The notes beneath the pieces were generated by a model that saw nothing but the letters and a program-made list of their open reading frames with translations, was not told the origin of the DNA and did not search any database. Below are positions 8,708 through 17,367 of a stretch of 64,000 bases of DNA, piece after piece. Positions within the stretch are counted from its first letter, which is position 1. Each line of letters opens with the position of its first letter. Source of the stretch: Curtobacterium aurantiacum (GTDB lineage Bacteria > Actinomycetota > Actinomycetes > Actinomycetales > Microbacteriaceae); the NCBI RefSeq assembly GCF_018598555.1, contig NZ_JAHEWN010000016.1, positions 1 through 64,000 of the forward strand, given 5' to 3'. Made by a program: the position numbers and the translations under genes.

Positions 8708-11700
8708 GCATAGTTGAGTCGGCCGTATTGGGGAGCGCGATCCAGTCCGCTTTCTACGCGATGGAGAAGACGGGGCCGAAAGCTCTTCTTCCTCGTGTCA
8801 ACCTCGACGTTGTGGAAGAAGGCAAAGACCCGGTCGATGAGGGCACAGTCGTTTCGTTCATCGTCGACGCTGATCTGAATGACCCTGCCCGCCGCGCAGC
8901 GCACATTGCCCTTGCCCAGTGGGATGTCAGCAACGGGGTTGACTGGCCGGCTGGCGCCGCTGTGGGGTCGGCCGCCCGGCGGGAACGCGTCTACGACCTG
9001 CTCAAGTTGGGGACCGCTGGCCGGGCGCTCCTCGATGACGCCTTCCCTAGCCAGGCGCTGGTGGACTCCGTCATCGTCAGCGAGGAGTGGGATCCCTGGT
9101 ACACCCAGGCCCGTCAAGAGCGAGACTTTTACTGGAAGGCATACAAGGGCGTCCTCGAGGGCAAGAAGTGGAAGCCCGAGGCAATCGCGGAGGTCGACGC
9201 GTCCGCCTCGACGATCGTCGGCCGTCTTGCTGATCCAGCGGCGGACGCTGCTTATTCATCACGAGGGCTTGTTGTCGGCTACGTGCAGAGCGGCAAGACC
9301 GCGAACTTCACGGGGATGATCGCCAAGTCCATCGACGCTGGCTATCGGCTTGTCATCGTCCTCACCGGCACGATCGAGCTCTTGCGCGGGCAGACTCAGC
9401 GCCGCCTGGACATGGAACTCGTTGGGGAGGAGAACATTCTTGGCGGACGCGACAAGAACGACGTCAACGCTATTCGGGACGTCGATTATGCGGGCAGTGG
9501 GGATACTGACTGGCTCGCCGACAAGTTCGTCCGTCACGGTATCGACCTCAACGCGCGCCGAGATATCCCTTCCATCAAACGTCTGACCACGGCAAACGGT
9601 GACTACAAGGCGCTGAAGCAGGGCCTCGACACCCTTGACTTTCGCTCAGCCGCCGAGCTCGCCGACATGAGCAAGCCGGTGAATCACCCTGACAACCTTT
9701 ACGGAACCGATGTGCGCATCGCAGTGGTGAAAAAGAACAAAGCGGTGCTCACCAAGCTCCTCACGGACCTGAAGAACATCCGAGCGCGGCTTGACGAGAT
9801 TCCTGTACTCCTTATCGATGACGAGGCGGATCAGGCATCGGTGAACACCAAGAACAACACAAAGAGAACCAAGCGCACTGATGAGGAGAAGGATCGGACC
9901 GCGATTAACAAGCTGATCTCCGATATCTTGGAGCTCATGCCGCGGGCCCAATACGTCGGATACACCGCTACCCCGTTCGCCAATGTGTTCGTGGAGCCCG
10001 ACGACGAGGTCGACATCTTCCCGCGCGACTTCATCGTCCGGCTAAAAGCGTCACCGGAATACATGGGTGGAACAAGCTTCCACGACCTCGAGCCCCTTCA
10101 GCCCGGTGAAGAGGCATCAGCGGTGAATTCGAACGAGAAAGCTCACGTACGCAATCTCCACGCAAGCGCAGGAACACCAAGCGAGGCCCTGGAGATCCGT
10201 AATGCCCTGGATGCATTCGTCCTGACAGGTGCGATCAAGCTCTGGCGGCAGGCGCAGGACGCGGACCTACGTTTCCGACACCACACCATGCTCGTTCACG
10301 AGGACGTAACGCAGGCCGCGCACAACACTCTTGCTGTATTGATTCGCAAGGTGTGGGCGGAAGCCAGCTACCGCTCGCCTGAGACGAAGGCCCGGCTGCA
10401 AGACCTTTACGAGGACGACTTCTTGCCGGTGCACGAGGCCCGCGGCGGCTGGGGGCTCTCAATGCCCACTGAATTCGACGAACTAGTCGAGTACATCGGT
10501 GAAGCGGTCGGCAGGATCATGGCCGACAACAATCCGGTTGTCGTGGTCAACGGCTCCAAGGAGAGTGATTACGACGCCATGGACTTCACGACCAAGGACT
10601 ATTGGCGCGTCATGGTCGGCGGAACCAAACTCAGCCGCGGCTTTACGGTTGAGGGGCTCACGATCACTTACTTCAAGCGCCGCGCCATGGCTGCCGACAC
10701 ATTCATGCAGATGGGGCGCTGGTTCGGCTACCGACCCGGTTACCGCGACTTAGTTCGCCTCTACGTCGCGCGGGATGTCACCGGTCCCCGAGGCAGGAGC
10801 TACGACCTCTACGGTGCGTTCACTGCTATGGTGCAGGACGAGGAAGCATTCCGCGAGCAACTCGACGAATTTGCCGACGTTGATCCCGAAACGGGACGGC
10901 CCGCGATGCGGCCAATTGACGTGCCGCCTCTCGTTTTCCAGCAGCTCCCGTGGCTCCGGCCGACCGCCGGCAACAAGATGTATAACGTCGAACTAGCTAT
11001 CGAAGGCAGCCCCGGCAAGACCCGCGACTTCCCCATGCAAGCCGAACGAGGCACCGGCGCAGCCAACGTACGCCACTTCGAACTCGTTGCACCGTGGCTC
11101 GACCAGAGAAGCGAGAAAATGCGCTTCCTGACGGACACCGGCGGTAGCTACGACGCACGCGTAACGATCGTTCCTGCCGCTAACGTCATCGAGGTGCTCG
11201 ATCGGTTCACCTGGGCGGACGGGTACTCGTTCAAGCCGACCGTCGCCTTCATGAGACACGCCGTTGAAGCAGGACAGTTGCACGACTTCGCACTTGTGTT
11301 CCCGGAGCTGTCTGTGAAGGGTGAAGCCGTACATGAGGTCTTTGGACGCGACGTTCAAATCCTCCAGCGCAAGCGCCGTGCTGACCGTCCCGGGTTCTCA
11401 GGAAGTTCCGCCCGGCAGCGTCATGCAGTCGAGTTCATAGCGGGGGCTTCCAAAAGCAAGCCAGCAGGAACCGGAGCGGAAGCGCTGCGATCCGCCGACG
11501 GTCGGGGCGCCCTCCTCTTCACTTTCGCCGACGACACCAATGGCTCCGACGGAGCACCGCTCAGCCGGGGAACCTCGGAGATCACGGGAGCGGCCGACGT
11601 TTCAGACGTTGCAACGTTGTTCTCGATTGTCATGCCGGAGTCGACCCGGTCGCTGGGTCGAGTCGGGTTCCGCGCCAAGCGGGCCGATGCTGGCTGGATC

Positions 11701-11715
11701 ATCGACGCGGAATGA
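8704..11715 (+). CDS. Z1-domain superfamily II ATPase/helicase-like protein
   Basis: A 1003-residue protein with Walker A GYVQSGKT (192-199), Walker B IDDEADQAS (371-379) and the helicase motif III-like YTATPFANVF (420-429). The later segment GTKLSRGFTVEGLTITYF followed by MQMGRWFGYR is the conserved Z1 block. Z1 proteins are found with MutL/MORC-like ATPases, DUF4420 and methylases and are thought to translocate on or remodel DNA. It is coupled to the preceding gene by an ATGA overlap and is the last gene of the rightward arm. The C-terminal ~350 residues show no motif I recognise. Base use is less GC-rich than in the flanks. Confidence 0.93.
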   Translation: MSIVESAVLGSAIQSAFYAMEKTGPKALLPRVNLDVVEEGKDPVDEGTVVSFIVDADLNDPARRAAHIALAQWDVSNGVDWPAGAAVGSAARRERVYDLLKLGTAGRALLDDAFPSQALVDSVIVSEEWDPWYTQARQERDFYWKAYKGVLEGKKWKPEAIAEVDASASTIVGRLADPAADAAYSSRGLVVGYVQSGKTANFTGMIAKSIDAGYRLVIVLTGTIELLRGQTQRRLDMELVGEENILGGRDKNDVNAIRDVDYAGSGDTDWLADKFVRHGIDLNARRDIPSIKRLTTANGDYKALKQGLDTLDFRSAAELADMSKPVNHPDNLYGTDVRIAVVKKNKAVLTKLLTDLKNIRARLDEIPVLLIDDEADQASVNTKNNTKRTKRTDEEKDRTAINKLISDILELMPRAQYVGYTATPFANVFVEPDDEVDIFPRDFIVRLKASPEYMGGTSFHDLEPLQPGEEASAVNSNEKAHVRNLHASAGTPSEALEIRNALDAFVLTGAIKLWRQAQDADLRFRHHTMLVHEDVTQAAHNTLAVLIRKVWAEASYRSPETKARLQDLYEDDFLPVHEARGGWGLSMPTEFDELVEYIGEAVGRIMADNNPVVVVNGSKESDYDAMDFTTKDYWRVMVGGTKLSRGFTVEGLTITYFKRRAMAADTFMQMGRWFGYRPGYRDLVRLYVARDVTGPRGRSYDLYGAFTAMVQDEEAFREQLDEFADVDPETGRPAMRPIDVPPLVFQQLPWLRPTAGNKMYNVELAIEGSPGKTRDFPMQAERGTGAANVRHFELVAPWLDQRSEKMRFLTDTGGSYDARVTIVPAANVIEVLDRFTWADGYSFKPTVAFMRHAVEAGQLHDFALVFPELSVKGEAVHEVFGRDVQILQRKRRADRPGFSGSSARQRHAVEFIAGASKSKPAGTGAEALRSADGRGALLFTFADDTNGSDGAPLSRGTSEITGAADVSDVATLFSIVMPESTRSLGRVGFRAKRADAGWIIDAE

Positions 11716-12083
11716 CAAGGGAGAGACCATAAAGGGGCGGGTGAAGAGCGGTTCTCTTGTGCGACGTCGGAAGGCACTCGCCGTTCAATGCAGGTGAACA
11801 AAGGTCGCGACACCAAGCCGTAGCTCGCCGTTCGACGACTCCTGCACGCGGCAGGCCCGCGCTACTGCAAGAGACCCCCGAGGCCCGTGGAACGCCTGTC
11901 ATCACTGGGCTTCGGGATTCGCGCGACCACTGGCAGGCGCGAATAGATCGATCACCTCTTGTTGGCGTCCAGGCCCTTGAGCCACGCCGACAGCGCGCGA
12001 CTTCCTGCTCCGCTTCGCCGCGGTCCTGCCGCAGGAGACGGCCGCGTCGAAGCACTGACGGAACCGGTCTGGTCAGCGGCCGG
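11716..12083. other. Non-coding right border of the cassette
   Basis: About 370 bp without a convincing gene between the Z1 stop and the convergent SDR stop. I looked for a copy of the tRNA-Gln 3' end, an integrase remnant and inverted repeats and saw none. A leftward frame ending in LSAWLKGLDANKR (stop near 11954) could be the tail of a decayed gene, but it is too short to identify. Confidence 0.5.
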
Positions 12084-13550
12084 TCACCACGAACTCGGCG
12101 CGTAGTCTTTCAGGAAGACGCCGAAAACGTCCTCGCCGGCTTCGCCCCGGACGATCGGATCGTAGACGCGGGCTGCCCCGTCGACCAGGTCGAGCGGCGC
12201 GTGGAAGCCCTCTTCGGCGAGCCGGACCTTCGTGGGGTGCGGCCGTTCGTCGGTGATCCAGCCGGTGTCGACGCTCGTCATCAGGATGTTGTCGGTCTCG
12301 AACATCTCCTGCGCGCTCGTGCGGGTGAGCATGTTCACGGCGGCCTTCGCCATGTTCGTGTGCGGGTGACCCGGCCCCTTGTACGCGCGGCCGAACACCC
12401 CTTCCATCGCGCTGACGTTCACCACGTAGGTGCGGCGTCCGGTGCTGGCGACCATCGCGGGGCGGAGCTTCGAGATCAGGATGAACGGCGCCGTGGTGTT
12501 GGCCAGCTGGACCTCGAGCATCTCGAGTGGGTCGACCTCGTCCACCTGCTGGGTCCACGAGTTCTCGTCGTGCAGGTCGGGGACCAGGCCACCGGCGTCG
12601 ATCGCGGTGCCCAGTGCGAGTCGTTCGAGTGAGCTCGATCCCGGCGCCATCGCCTGTTCGGTCAGCTCGTCGGCTCGGGCTGCGGCGGCCGCGAGGATCG
12701 GGTGCGCGGCCACGGAACGGGCGAGCGCCAGCGGGTGCTGGTCGTTCGTGTGCCCGAAGGTCACGAGTTCGGGCAGCGGTCCGTCGGGCAGCGGCGCGAG
12801 TTCCGCGTCGACCAGCGGCTGGTAGGCCCCGGTCGACCGGCGCACGGTCTGGGTGGCGTTGTTGATCAGGATGTCGAGGGGACCGGAGGCGGCGACGTCC
12901 TCGGCGAGCCCGATCACCTGCGCCGGGTCGCGCAGGTCGATGCCGACGACCTTCAGACGGTCCATCCAGTCGGCGGAGTCGGGCAGGCTCGCGAACCGTC
13001 GGACCGCGTCGCGGGGGAACCGCGTGGTGATGGTGGTGTGGGCCCCGTCGCGCAGCAGCCGGAGCGCGATGTACATGCCGATCTTCGCGCGACCGCCGGT
13101 GAGCAGCGCCCGCTTGCCGGTCAGGTCCGTCCGGGCGTCGCGCTTCGCGTGGCTCATGCGAGCGCACGCCGGGCAGAGCTGGTGGTAGAACGCGTCGACG
13201 ACCGTGTAGTGCTGCTTGCACATGTAGCAGGGCCGTGACTTCAGCAGCGTGCCCGCGGTCGTCGATGCGGTCGAGGCGCTGATCAGGACGCCGCGGGTCT
13301 CGTCGTCGATCCGGTCGGCGGCCCCGGTGGCGGTGGCGGCGATCACACGGCGGTCGGCCTCGGCGATGACGCCGCGCTTCTCGAGACGGTGCGCACGCTT
13401 GACGGCCTTGAACATCTTCGCGGTGGCCTGGCGGACCCGGATGAAGTCCGGGTGCGTCTCGTCGATCGACGGCAGCTGCTCGAGCACCCGGAGCGCGACG
13501 GTCAGGTCGTCGGGGTCGATGCCGCTGGGTTCGGGGTGCTCGGAGCTCAC
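12084..13550 (-). CDS. SDR oxidoreductase with N-terminal zinc-ribbon-like segment
   Basis: A 488-residue protein. Residues ~1-105 are helical and polar. CYMCK and CPAC (about residues 115-140) form a CxxC...CxxC pair like a zinc ribbon. After this comes a Rossmann fold with TGGRAKIGMYIA and the later SDR segment LDILINNATQTVRR. A downstream NVSAMEG...AYKGPGHPHTNMAKAAV supplies the Ser and Lys region, although a clean YxxxK is not obvious because AYKGPG replaces it. An NAD(P)-dependent redox role is likely, but the altered catalytic motif leaves the substrate and even the activity open. I chose GTG 13550, which has AGGAT 5 nt upstream. Confidence 0.8.
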   Translation of the reverse strand: MSSEHPEPSGIDPDDLTVALRVLEQLPSIDETHPDFIRVRQATAKMFKAVKRAHRLEKRGVIAEADRRVIAATATGAADRIDDETRGVLISASTASTTAGTLLKSRPCYMCKQHYTVVDAFYHQLCPACARMSHAKRDARTDLTGKRALLTGGRAKIGMYIALRLLRDGAHTTITTRFPRDAVRRFASLPDSADWMDRLKVVGIDLRDPAQVIGLAEDVAASGPLDILINNATQTVRRSTGAYQPLVDAELAPLPDGPLPELVTFGHTNDQHPLALARSVAAHPILAAAAARADELTEQAMAPGSSSLERLALGTAIDAGGLVPDLHDENSWTQQVDEVDPLEMLEVQLANTTAPFILISKLRPAMVASTGRRTYVVNVSAMEGVFGRAYKGPGHPHTNMAKAAVNMLTRTSAQEMFETDNILMTSVDTGWITDERPHPTKVRLAEEGFHAPLDLVDGAARVYDPIVRGEAGEDVFGVFLKDYAPSSW

Positions 13551-13580
13551 ACGCGATCCTACGTCGGGACCGAGCATCGA

Positions 13581-14036
13581 TCAGACGAGCTGCTGCTCCA
13601 TGCACACGCTCGTCGGGTCGTCGACGTACGGACCGAACCGCGGGATGTCCGCGTACCCGGCCTTCCGGTACAGCGCGATCGCCGCGGCCTGCGGCAGACC
13701 GGTCTCGAGCCGGACGGTCCCGATGCCGACCGCACGGGCCCGGTCGTGCAGGGCGTCGAGCAGCCGCGTCCCCACGCCGAGCCCACGCGCGGCGTCGCTC
13801 ACGAACATGCGCTTGACCTCGCCGGTGCCGTCGCCGGCGTCGACGAGCGACACCGTGCCGAGGGCGGTGCCGTCCTCGCGCGCCACCAGGAACGTGACGT
13901 CGGGCTGGTCCAGGTCGTCGACGTCGAGGGCATGGTAGTTCTCGGCCGCGTAGAGGCTCAGTCCGTAGTCGTCGCCCTGCTGCAGCAGGTGCAGGACGTC
14001 GTCCTGCCGGGGGCTCTCGATCCGCACGGTCAGCAC
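13581..14036 (-). CDS. GNAT family N-acetyltransferase
   Basis: A 151-residue acetyl-CoA-dependent acetyltransferase. The segment VKRMFVSDAARGLGVGTRLLDAL holds the GNAT acetyl-CoA pyrophosphate loop (R/Q-x-x-G-x-G/A), and the C-terminal AIALYRKAGY is the usual GNAT beta6/alpha4 ending. Substrate is unknown. Several GTG codons lie at the start. I prefer 14036 because TACTGT (14043-14048) is exactly 6 nt upstream, the spacing seen at other apparently leaderless genes in this window. Confidence 0.87.
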   Translation of the reverse strand: MLTVRIESPRQDDVLHLLQQGDDYGLSLYAAENYHALDVDDLDQPDVTFLVAREDGTALGTVSLVDAGDGTGEVKRMFVSDAARGLGVGTRLLDALHDRARAVGIGTVRLETGLPQAAAIALYRKAGYADIPRFGPYVDDPTSVCMEQQLV

Positions 14037-14097
14037 CGTCACACAGTAGCGAGGACGACGAGAACAGTGAGCAGACGAGGCCCCCGGCTGACCCCGA

Positions 14098-15075
14098 TCA
14101 GGCGAGAAGCCCCTCGCTGACCGCCCACAGCCGCCGGGCATCGTCGGCGTCGAGCATCGCCGAGTTCGCGTCCGACGGGATCCGGTCCGCGGTGAGGGGC
14201 AGGATCCGGTCGTCGATCACGGCGACGTCGCTGTCCTTCAGGTAGACCCCGCCGACGCCGTCGAGCAGCGGGCTCGCGGCACCGAACACGAGCGTCGCTG
14301 CGCCCTGCTCGACGGTCTTCTTGCCGACCTCGGGATCGATGACGGTCACCCCGTCGTCGTCGACCAGGCCCTGCTCGCGGTACGACGCGAGCACCGTCGG
14401 GTCGTGCGGGCCGGGTCCGATGATCACGCCCGGGTGCGCGGCGAAGGCGCGGATGCCCTGGTCGGCGTACCGGCGGTCGAGCTCCACCGTGAACAGGACG
14501 TTCGCCCGCTTCGACTGCCCGTACGCGGTGACCGGGTCGTACCCGTGCGCGAACGTCAGGTCGTCCCACCGGATCTGCCCGAACCGGGCCGCGCCGGAGG
14601 TGACGGTCAGGACCCGGGCACCACGGGCCTCCAGGAGGGCGGGGAGGAGCGCCCGCGTGAGCTGGAAGTGCCCGAGGTGCGTCGTCGAGAACGCCAGTTC
14701 GTTGCCGCGGCCGTCGAGCCGGCGGTCCGGGGTGAAGAGCATCGCGGCACTGTTCACGAGCATGTGCAGCGGGCGTCCGGAGGCTGACCAGCGCGCGGCG
14801 AAGGCATCGACCGACGACGGGTCGGTGAGGTCGAGGGCCTCGACGTGGACGCCGGGGATGCCGGCGACGGCTGCGGATGCCCGGTCGACGTCACGTGAGG
14901 CGACGGTGACGTCGGCGCCGGCCGCCGCGAGGGCGCGGCTGGTCTCGCGGCCGAGGCGGCTGTGTCCGCCGGTCACGATGACGTTCCGGCCGGTCAGGTC
15001 GACGCCGTCCAGGACGTCGGCGGCGGTGGACGCGGCGGTGAAGCCGCTGGGCAGGGGGTGCTGGTCGGTGATCAC
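14098..15075 (-). CDS. SDR family oxidoreductase
   Basis: A 325-residue classical short-chain dehydrogenase of the retinol-dehydrogenase/WWOX-like type. The cofactor motif TGGHSRLG is at 35-42, the LVNSAAM strand follows, and the catalytic tract is TVTSGAARF then AYGQSKRAN. It should oxidise or reduce a small alcohol or carbonyl with NAD(P). The GTG at 15073-15075 is preceded by GAAGGAG with 8-nt spacing and overlaps the stop of the alpha/beta hydrolase (GTGA), so the two are translationally coupled. The pair is divergent from a TetR gene that probably controls it. Confidence 0.92.
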   Translation of the reverse strand: MITDQHPLPSGFTAASTAADVLDGVDLTGRNVIVTGGHSRLGRETSRALAAAGADVTVASRDVDRASAAVAGIPGVHVEALDLTDPSSVDAFAARWSASGRPLHMLVNSAAMLFTPDRRLDGRGNELAFSTTHLGHFQLTRALLPALLEARGARVLTVTSGAARFGQIRWDDLTFAHGYDPVTAYGQSKRANVLFTVELDRRYADQGIRAFAAHPGVIIGPGPHDPTVLASYREQGLVDDDGVTVIDPEVGKKTVEQGAATLVFGAASPLLDGVGGVYLKDSDVAVIDDRILPLTADRIPSDANSAMLDADDARRLWAVSEGLLA

Positions 15076-16058
15076 GACTGGTGCTCCTTCGATTCGATGT
15101 GGCCGACGGCGGCAGCAGGGCCGGCCGCGTCGGCGGTGGCAGAGCCGACGGCGGCGGCAGGGCCGTCGGCGGCGGCAGGGCCGACGGCGTCGACGATCGC
15201 CGACCACGCGTCGGGGTCGAGGCCGAGCGCGGTCCGGAGGAACGCCGTCGTGGTGCGGCGGACGAGGTCCACACGCTCGGGGTTCTCGTCGGTGGTGGCG
15301 GTCGACTCGTAGTCCTGGATCCCGCCGAGCAGGTGCTCGCCGCCGTGGACGGTCACCAGGTGCCGCGCGCCGGGGCTCAGGTGGTAGACGTCGGTGAACC
15401 AGTCCGGGCCTCGCGTCGAGAGCTGGGACTGGTCGTGGTCGCCGGCGACGACCAGTGACGGGGTGTGCAGCTGGCTGAAGTCGGGGCTCATGAACGCGAA
15501 GTGCTCCTGCGCGAACGGCACGAGGTCGCCGCGCGCGATCCCGGTGGTGGACAGCAGGACCCCGGCGCGCACGCGGTGGTCGGTGCGGTCCTCGCCCGGC
15601 CGTCCGTCGGCGTCCAGGACGCGGGCCCCGAGCAGCATGCCCACGGACTGTCCGCCCCACGAGTGTCCGACCGCGGCGATGCGCGCGGTGTCGACGCGCC
15701 CGCTCAGGCCGGGGACCGCGTCGATGACCTGGTCGAGGTCGTCGAGCACCCGCTCGAGGTCGTCGACCCGCGTCTGCCAGATGGTCGGGTAGCGCGGGTC
15801 GTCGAGCGTCAGCCCGTAGGCCTTCGCGTCGAGGAACGTCGGCTGGACGACGACGAAGCCGTTCGCGGTCCAGTGGTCGACCAGGGGGTCGCCGCCGGTC
15901 ATGGACTGGCCGAAGCCGTGGGCGAAGACGATGACCGGCAGGTCCGTTCCGGTCGTCGGTGCGGTGATCCGGACCTCGAGGTCCTGACCGCGGGACGGTG
16001 CGGGAAGCGTGACGGGCCGCACGCTGATGACCTGCGGTCGGGGTGCTGTGGGTGCCAT
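15072..16058 (-). CDS. Alpha/beta hydrolase
   Basis: A 328-residue hydrolase. PVIVFAHGFGQS supplies the oxyanion-hole HG, AAVGHSWGGQS is the nucleophile elbow (GxSxG), VVAGDHDQSQ carries the acid strand and a late HGGEH provides His. This is close to the PET-hydrolase/dienelactone-hydrolase style of cytosolic esterases. A C-terminal Ala/Gly-rich tail of near-repeats (AAADGPAAAVG) is probably disordered. The ATG is preceded by GGAAAGG. It is first in a two-gene operon with the SDR and faces operators recognised by the neighbouring TetR. Confidence 0.88.
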   Translation of the reverse strand: MAPTAPRPQVISVRPVTLPAPSRGQDLEVRITAPTTGTDLPVIVFAHGFGQSMTGGDPLVDHWTANGFVVVQPTFLDAKAYGLTLDDPRYPTIWQTRVDDLERVLDDLDQVIDAVPGLSGRVDTARIAAVGHSWGGQSVGMLLGARVLDADGRPGEDRTDHRVRAGVLLSTTGIARGDLVPFAQEHFAFMSPDFSQLHTPSLVVAGDHDQSQLSTRGPDWFTDVYHLSPGARHLVTVHGGEHLLGGIQDYESTATTDENPERVDLVRRTTTAFLRTALGLDPDAWSAIVDAVGPAAADGPAAAVGSATADAAGPAAAVGHIESKEHQS

Positions 16059-16122
16059 GGGGGCCTTTCCAGGATGCCGTGTCGCCCGTGGACGGGAGCG
16101 ACTGTCGCCCAAAACGGAGCGA

Positions 16123-16187
16123 CGTTCCGGAACGATACGGAACAACGATCCGGATTGCAAGAGGAAGTGGAGCAGCGTTCCGTATCG
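16123..16187. promoter_or_regulatory. Inverted repeats, putative TetR operators
   Basis: CGTTCCGGAACG (16123-16134) is a perfect 12-bp palindrome. CGATACGGAAC (16133-16143) and GTTCCGTATCG (16177-16187) are perfect 11-bp inverted repeats of each other. All share the half-site GTTCCG. They lie between the divergent hydrolase-SDR operon and the TetR gene, where such a repressor would control both promoters. Confidence 0.7.
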
Positions 16188-16213
16188 GTCGCGAGTCGTG
16201 CGATGATCGATGC

Positions 16214-16816
16214 ATGAGCACTCCGGCGACCGACCCCGCACCGCGCCGCCGTCGCGACGTCGAGCGCAACGAGCGCACGATCCTCGACGCCGCCGCCGCG
16301 GTCTTCGCAGCCTCGGGCGTCGGTGCGCCGGTACGCGAGGTCGCCACCGCCGCCGGTGTCGGGGTCGGCACGCTCTACCGGCACTTCCCGACCCGCTCGG
16401 ACCTGGTCGTCGCCGTCTACCGGCACCAGATCGAGGCCCTGGTCGACGCGGGGCCGGCGCTGCTCGACTCCGAGCCGACACCGTTCGCCGCCTTGCTGCG
16501 CTGGGTGCACCAGTTCGTCGACTTCCTCGGCACCAAGCACGGCCTGGCGCGCGTCTGGGAGGGCGACGCCGACGGCTTCACAGCGCTGCACACCCTGTTC
16601 GTCGACGAGCTCGTGCCCGTGCTCGGCCGGCTGCTCGACGCCGCGCGGGCGTCCGGCGAGGTGGCCGCACCGACCCCGCCGTACCAGCTGCTCCGGGCCG
16701 TCGGTGACCTGGTGGCGTGGAGTCCCCAGGACCCCGACTACGACGTCCGGACGATCGTGACCCTCCTGGTCACCGGGCTGCGGCAGGCGCAGCCGACGGT
16801 GACCGACAGCGCGTAG
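16214..16816 (+). CDS. TetR family transcriptional regulator
   Basis: A 200-residue regulator with N-terminal HTH AAAAVFAASGVG...PVREVATAAGVGVGTLYRHF, the standard TetR DNA-binding domain, followed by a helical ligand domain. It is transcribed away from the hydrolase-SDR operon with palindromic GTTCCG sites in the shared 155-bp spacer, so it most likely represses that operon and itself. ATG 16214 is 6 nt after GATGAT, which may serve as a -10 for a leaderless mRNA. Confidence 0.92.
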   Translation: MSTPATDPAPRRRRDVERNERTILDAAAAVFAASGVGAPVREVATAAGVGVGTLYRHFPTRSDLVVAVYRHQIEALVDAGPALLDSEPTPFAALLRWVHQFVDFLGTKHGLARVWEGDADGFTALHTLFVDELVPVLGRLLDAARASGEVAAPTPPYQLLRAVGDLVAWSPQDPDYDVRTIVTLLVTGLRQAQPTVTDSA

Positions 16817-16852
16817 CCGGCCAGGTGCACTGGTCGCGACCGGCACCGGACT

Positions 16853-16887
16853 GGAGGCGCGGTGCGGGCCCGTCACGGGCCTCCCGT
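16853..16887. repeat. Hybrid dispersed palindrome (CTGGAGGC left half, CGGGCCTCCCGTCC right half)
   Basis: GGAGGC (16853-16858) pairs with GCCTCC (16879-16884). The left side reads CTGGAGGC as in the second repeat type, while the right side reads CACGGGCCTCCCGTCC as in the first type. It lies between the convergent TetR and membrane-protein genes and probably terminates both. Confidence 0.65.
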
Positions 16888-16942
16888 CCGGCGTCGCGAC
16901 CGTCTCGGGACGCACCAGCGCCGTCGGGGCCCGCTCAGGCGG

Positions 16943-17275
16943 TCAGCCCGCCGGCGTCGAGTACAGGACCGCGAGGGTCGCCACCAGTCCGACGACCACG
17001 ATGCCGAGGTCGAGCAGGGCCAGGGTGACGAGTCGGGTGCGCTGCGGCCGGACGGCGGCCCGCACCACGACCATCGTCACGAACAACACGATGACGAGCA
17101 CGAGCGCCGGCCAGCCGATCGCCGGCGCTCGGATCGCCATGAGGACCATCACCGCGGCGACGATCACGGCCGTGACGGCTCCCCACGCGAGCCAGTTCGA
17201 ACCCGACGCCGTCCGGAGTGCGGGCTGGTCGCCGACACGGGTGGGATCGGGGCGGCGGGGCTGTTCGTCGGACAC
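16943..17275 (-). CDS. Small membrane protein of unknown function
   Basis: A 110-residue protein with a charged N-terminus and three hydrophobic stretches: WLAWGAVTAVIVAAVMVLMA, GWPALVLVIVLFVTMVVV and LDLGIVVVGLVATLAVLY. It would be an inner-membrane protein; I do not recognise the family. The GTG at 17273-17275 follows TAGCGT by 7 nt, the leaderless-type spacing. It is divergent from the serine-hydrolase gene across 92 bp. Confidence 0.7.
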   Translation of the reverse strand: MSDEQPRRPDPTRVGDQPALRTASGSNWLAWGAVTAVIVAAVMVLMAIRAPAIGWPALVLVIVLFVTMVVVRAAVRPQRTRLVTLALLDLGIVVVGLVATLAVLYSTPAG

Positions 17276-17367
17276 GAGCCGGACGCTACGCGGCGGCCCC
17301 TGCCCGTGCCTGCAGCCGCTCGGCCACGGACGGCCGCGCATGCCGCTCGGCCACGAGAGGATGGGGT

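Noticed and set aside
11716..12083. An integrase or AIPR gene completing the defence cassette
   Set aside because: No frame in this interval shows family motifs, and no att-like repeat of the tRNA end is present.
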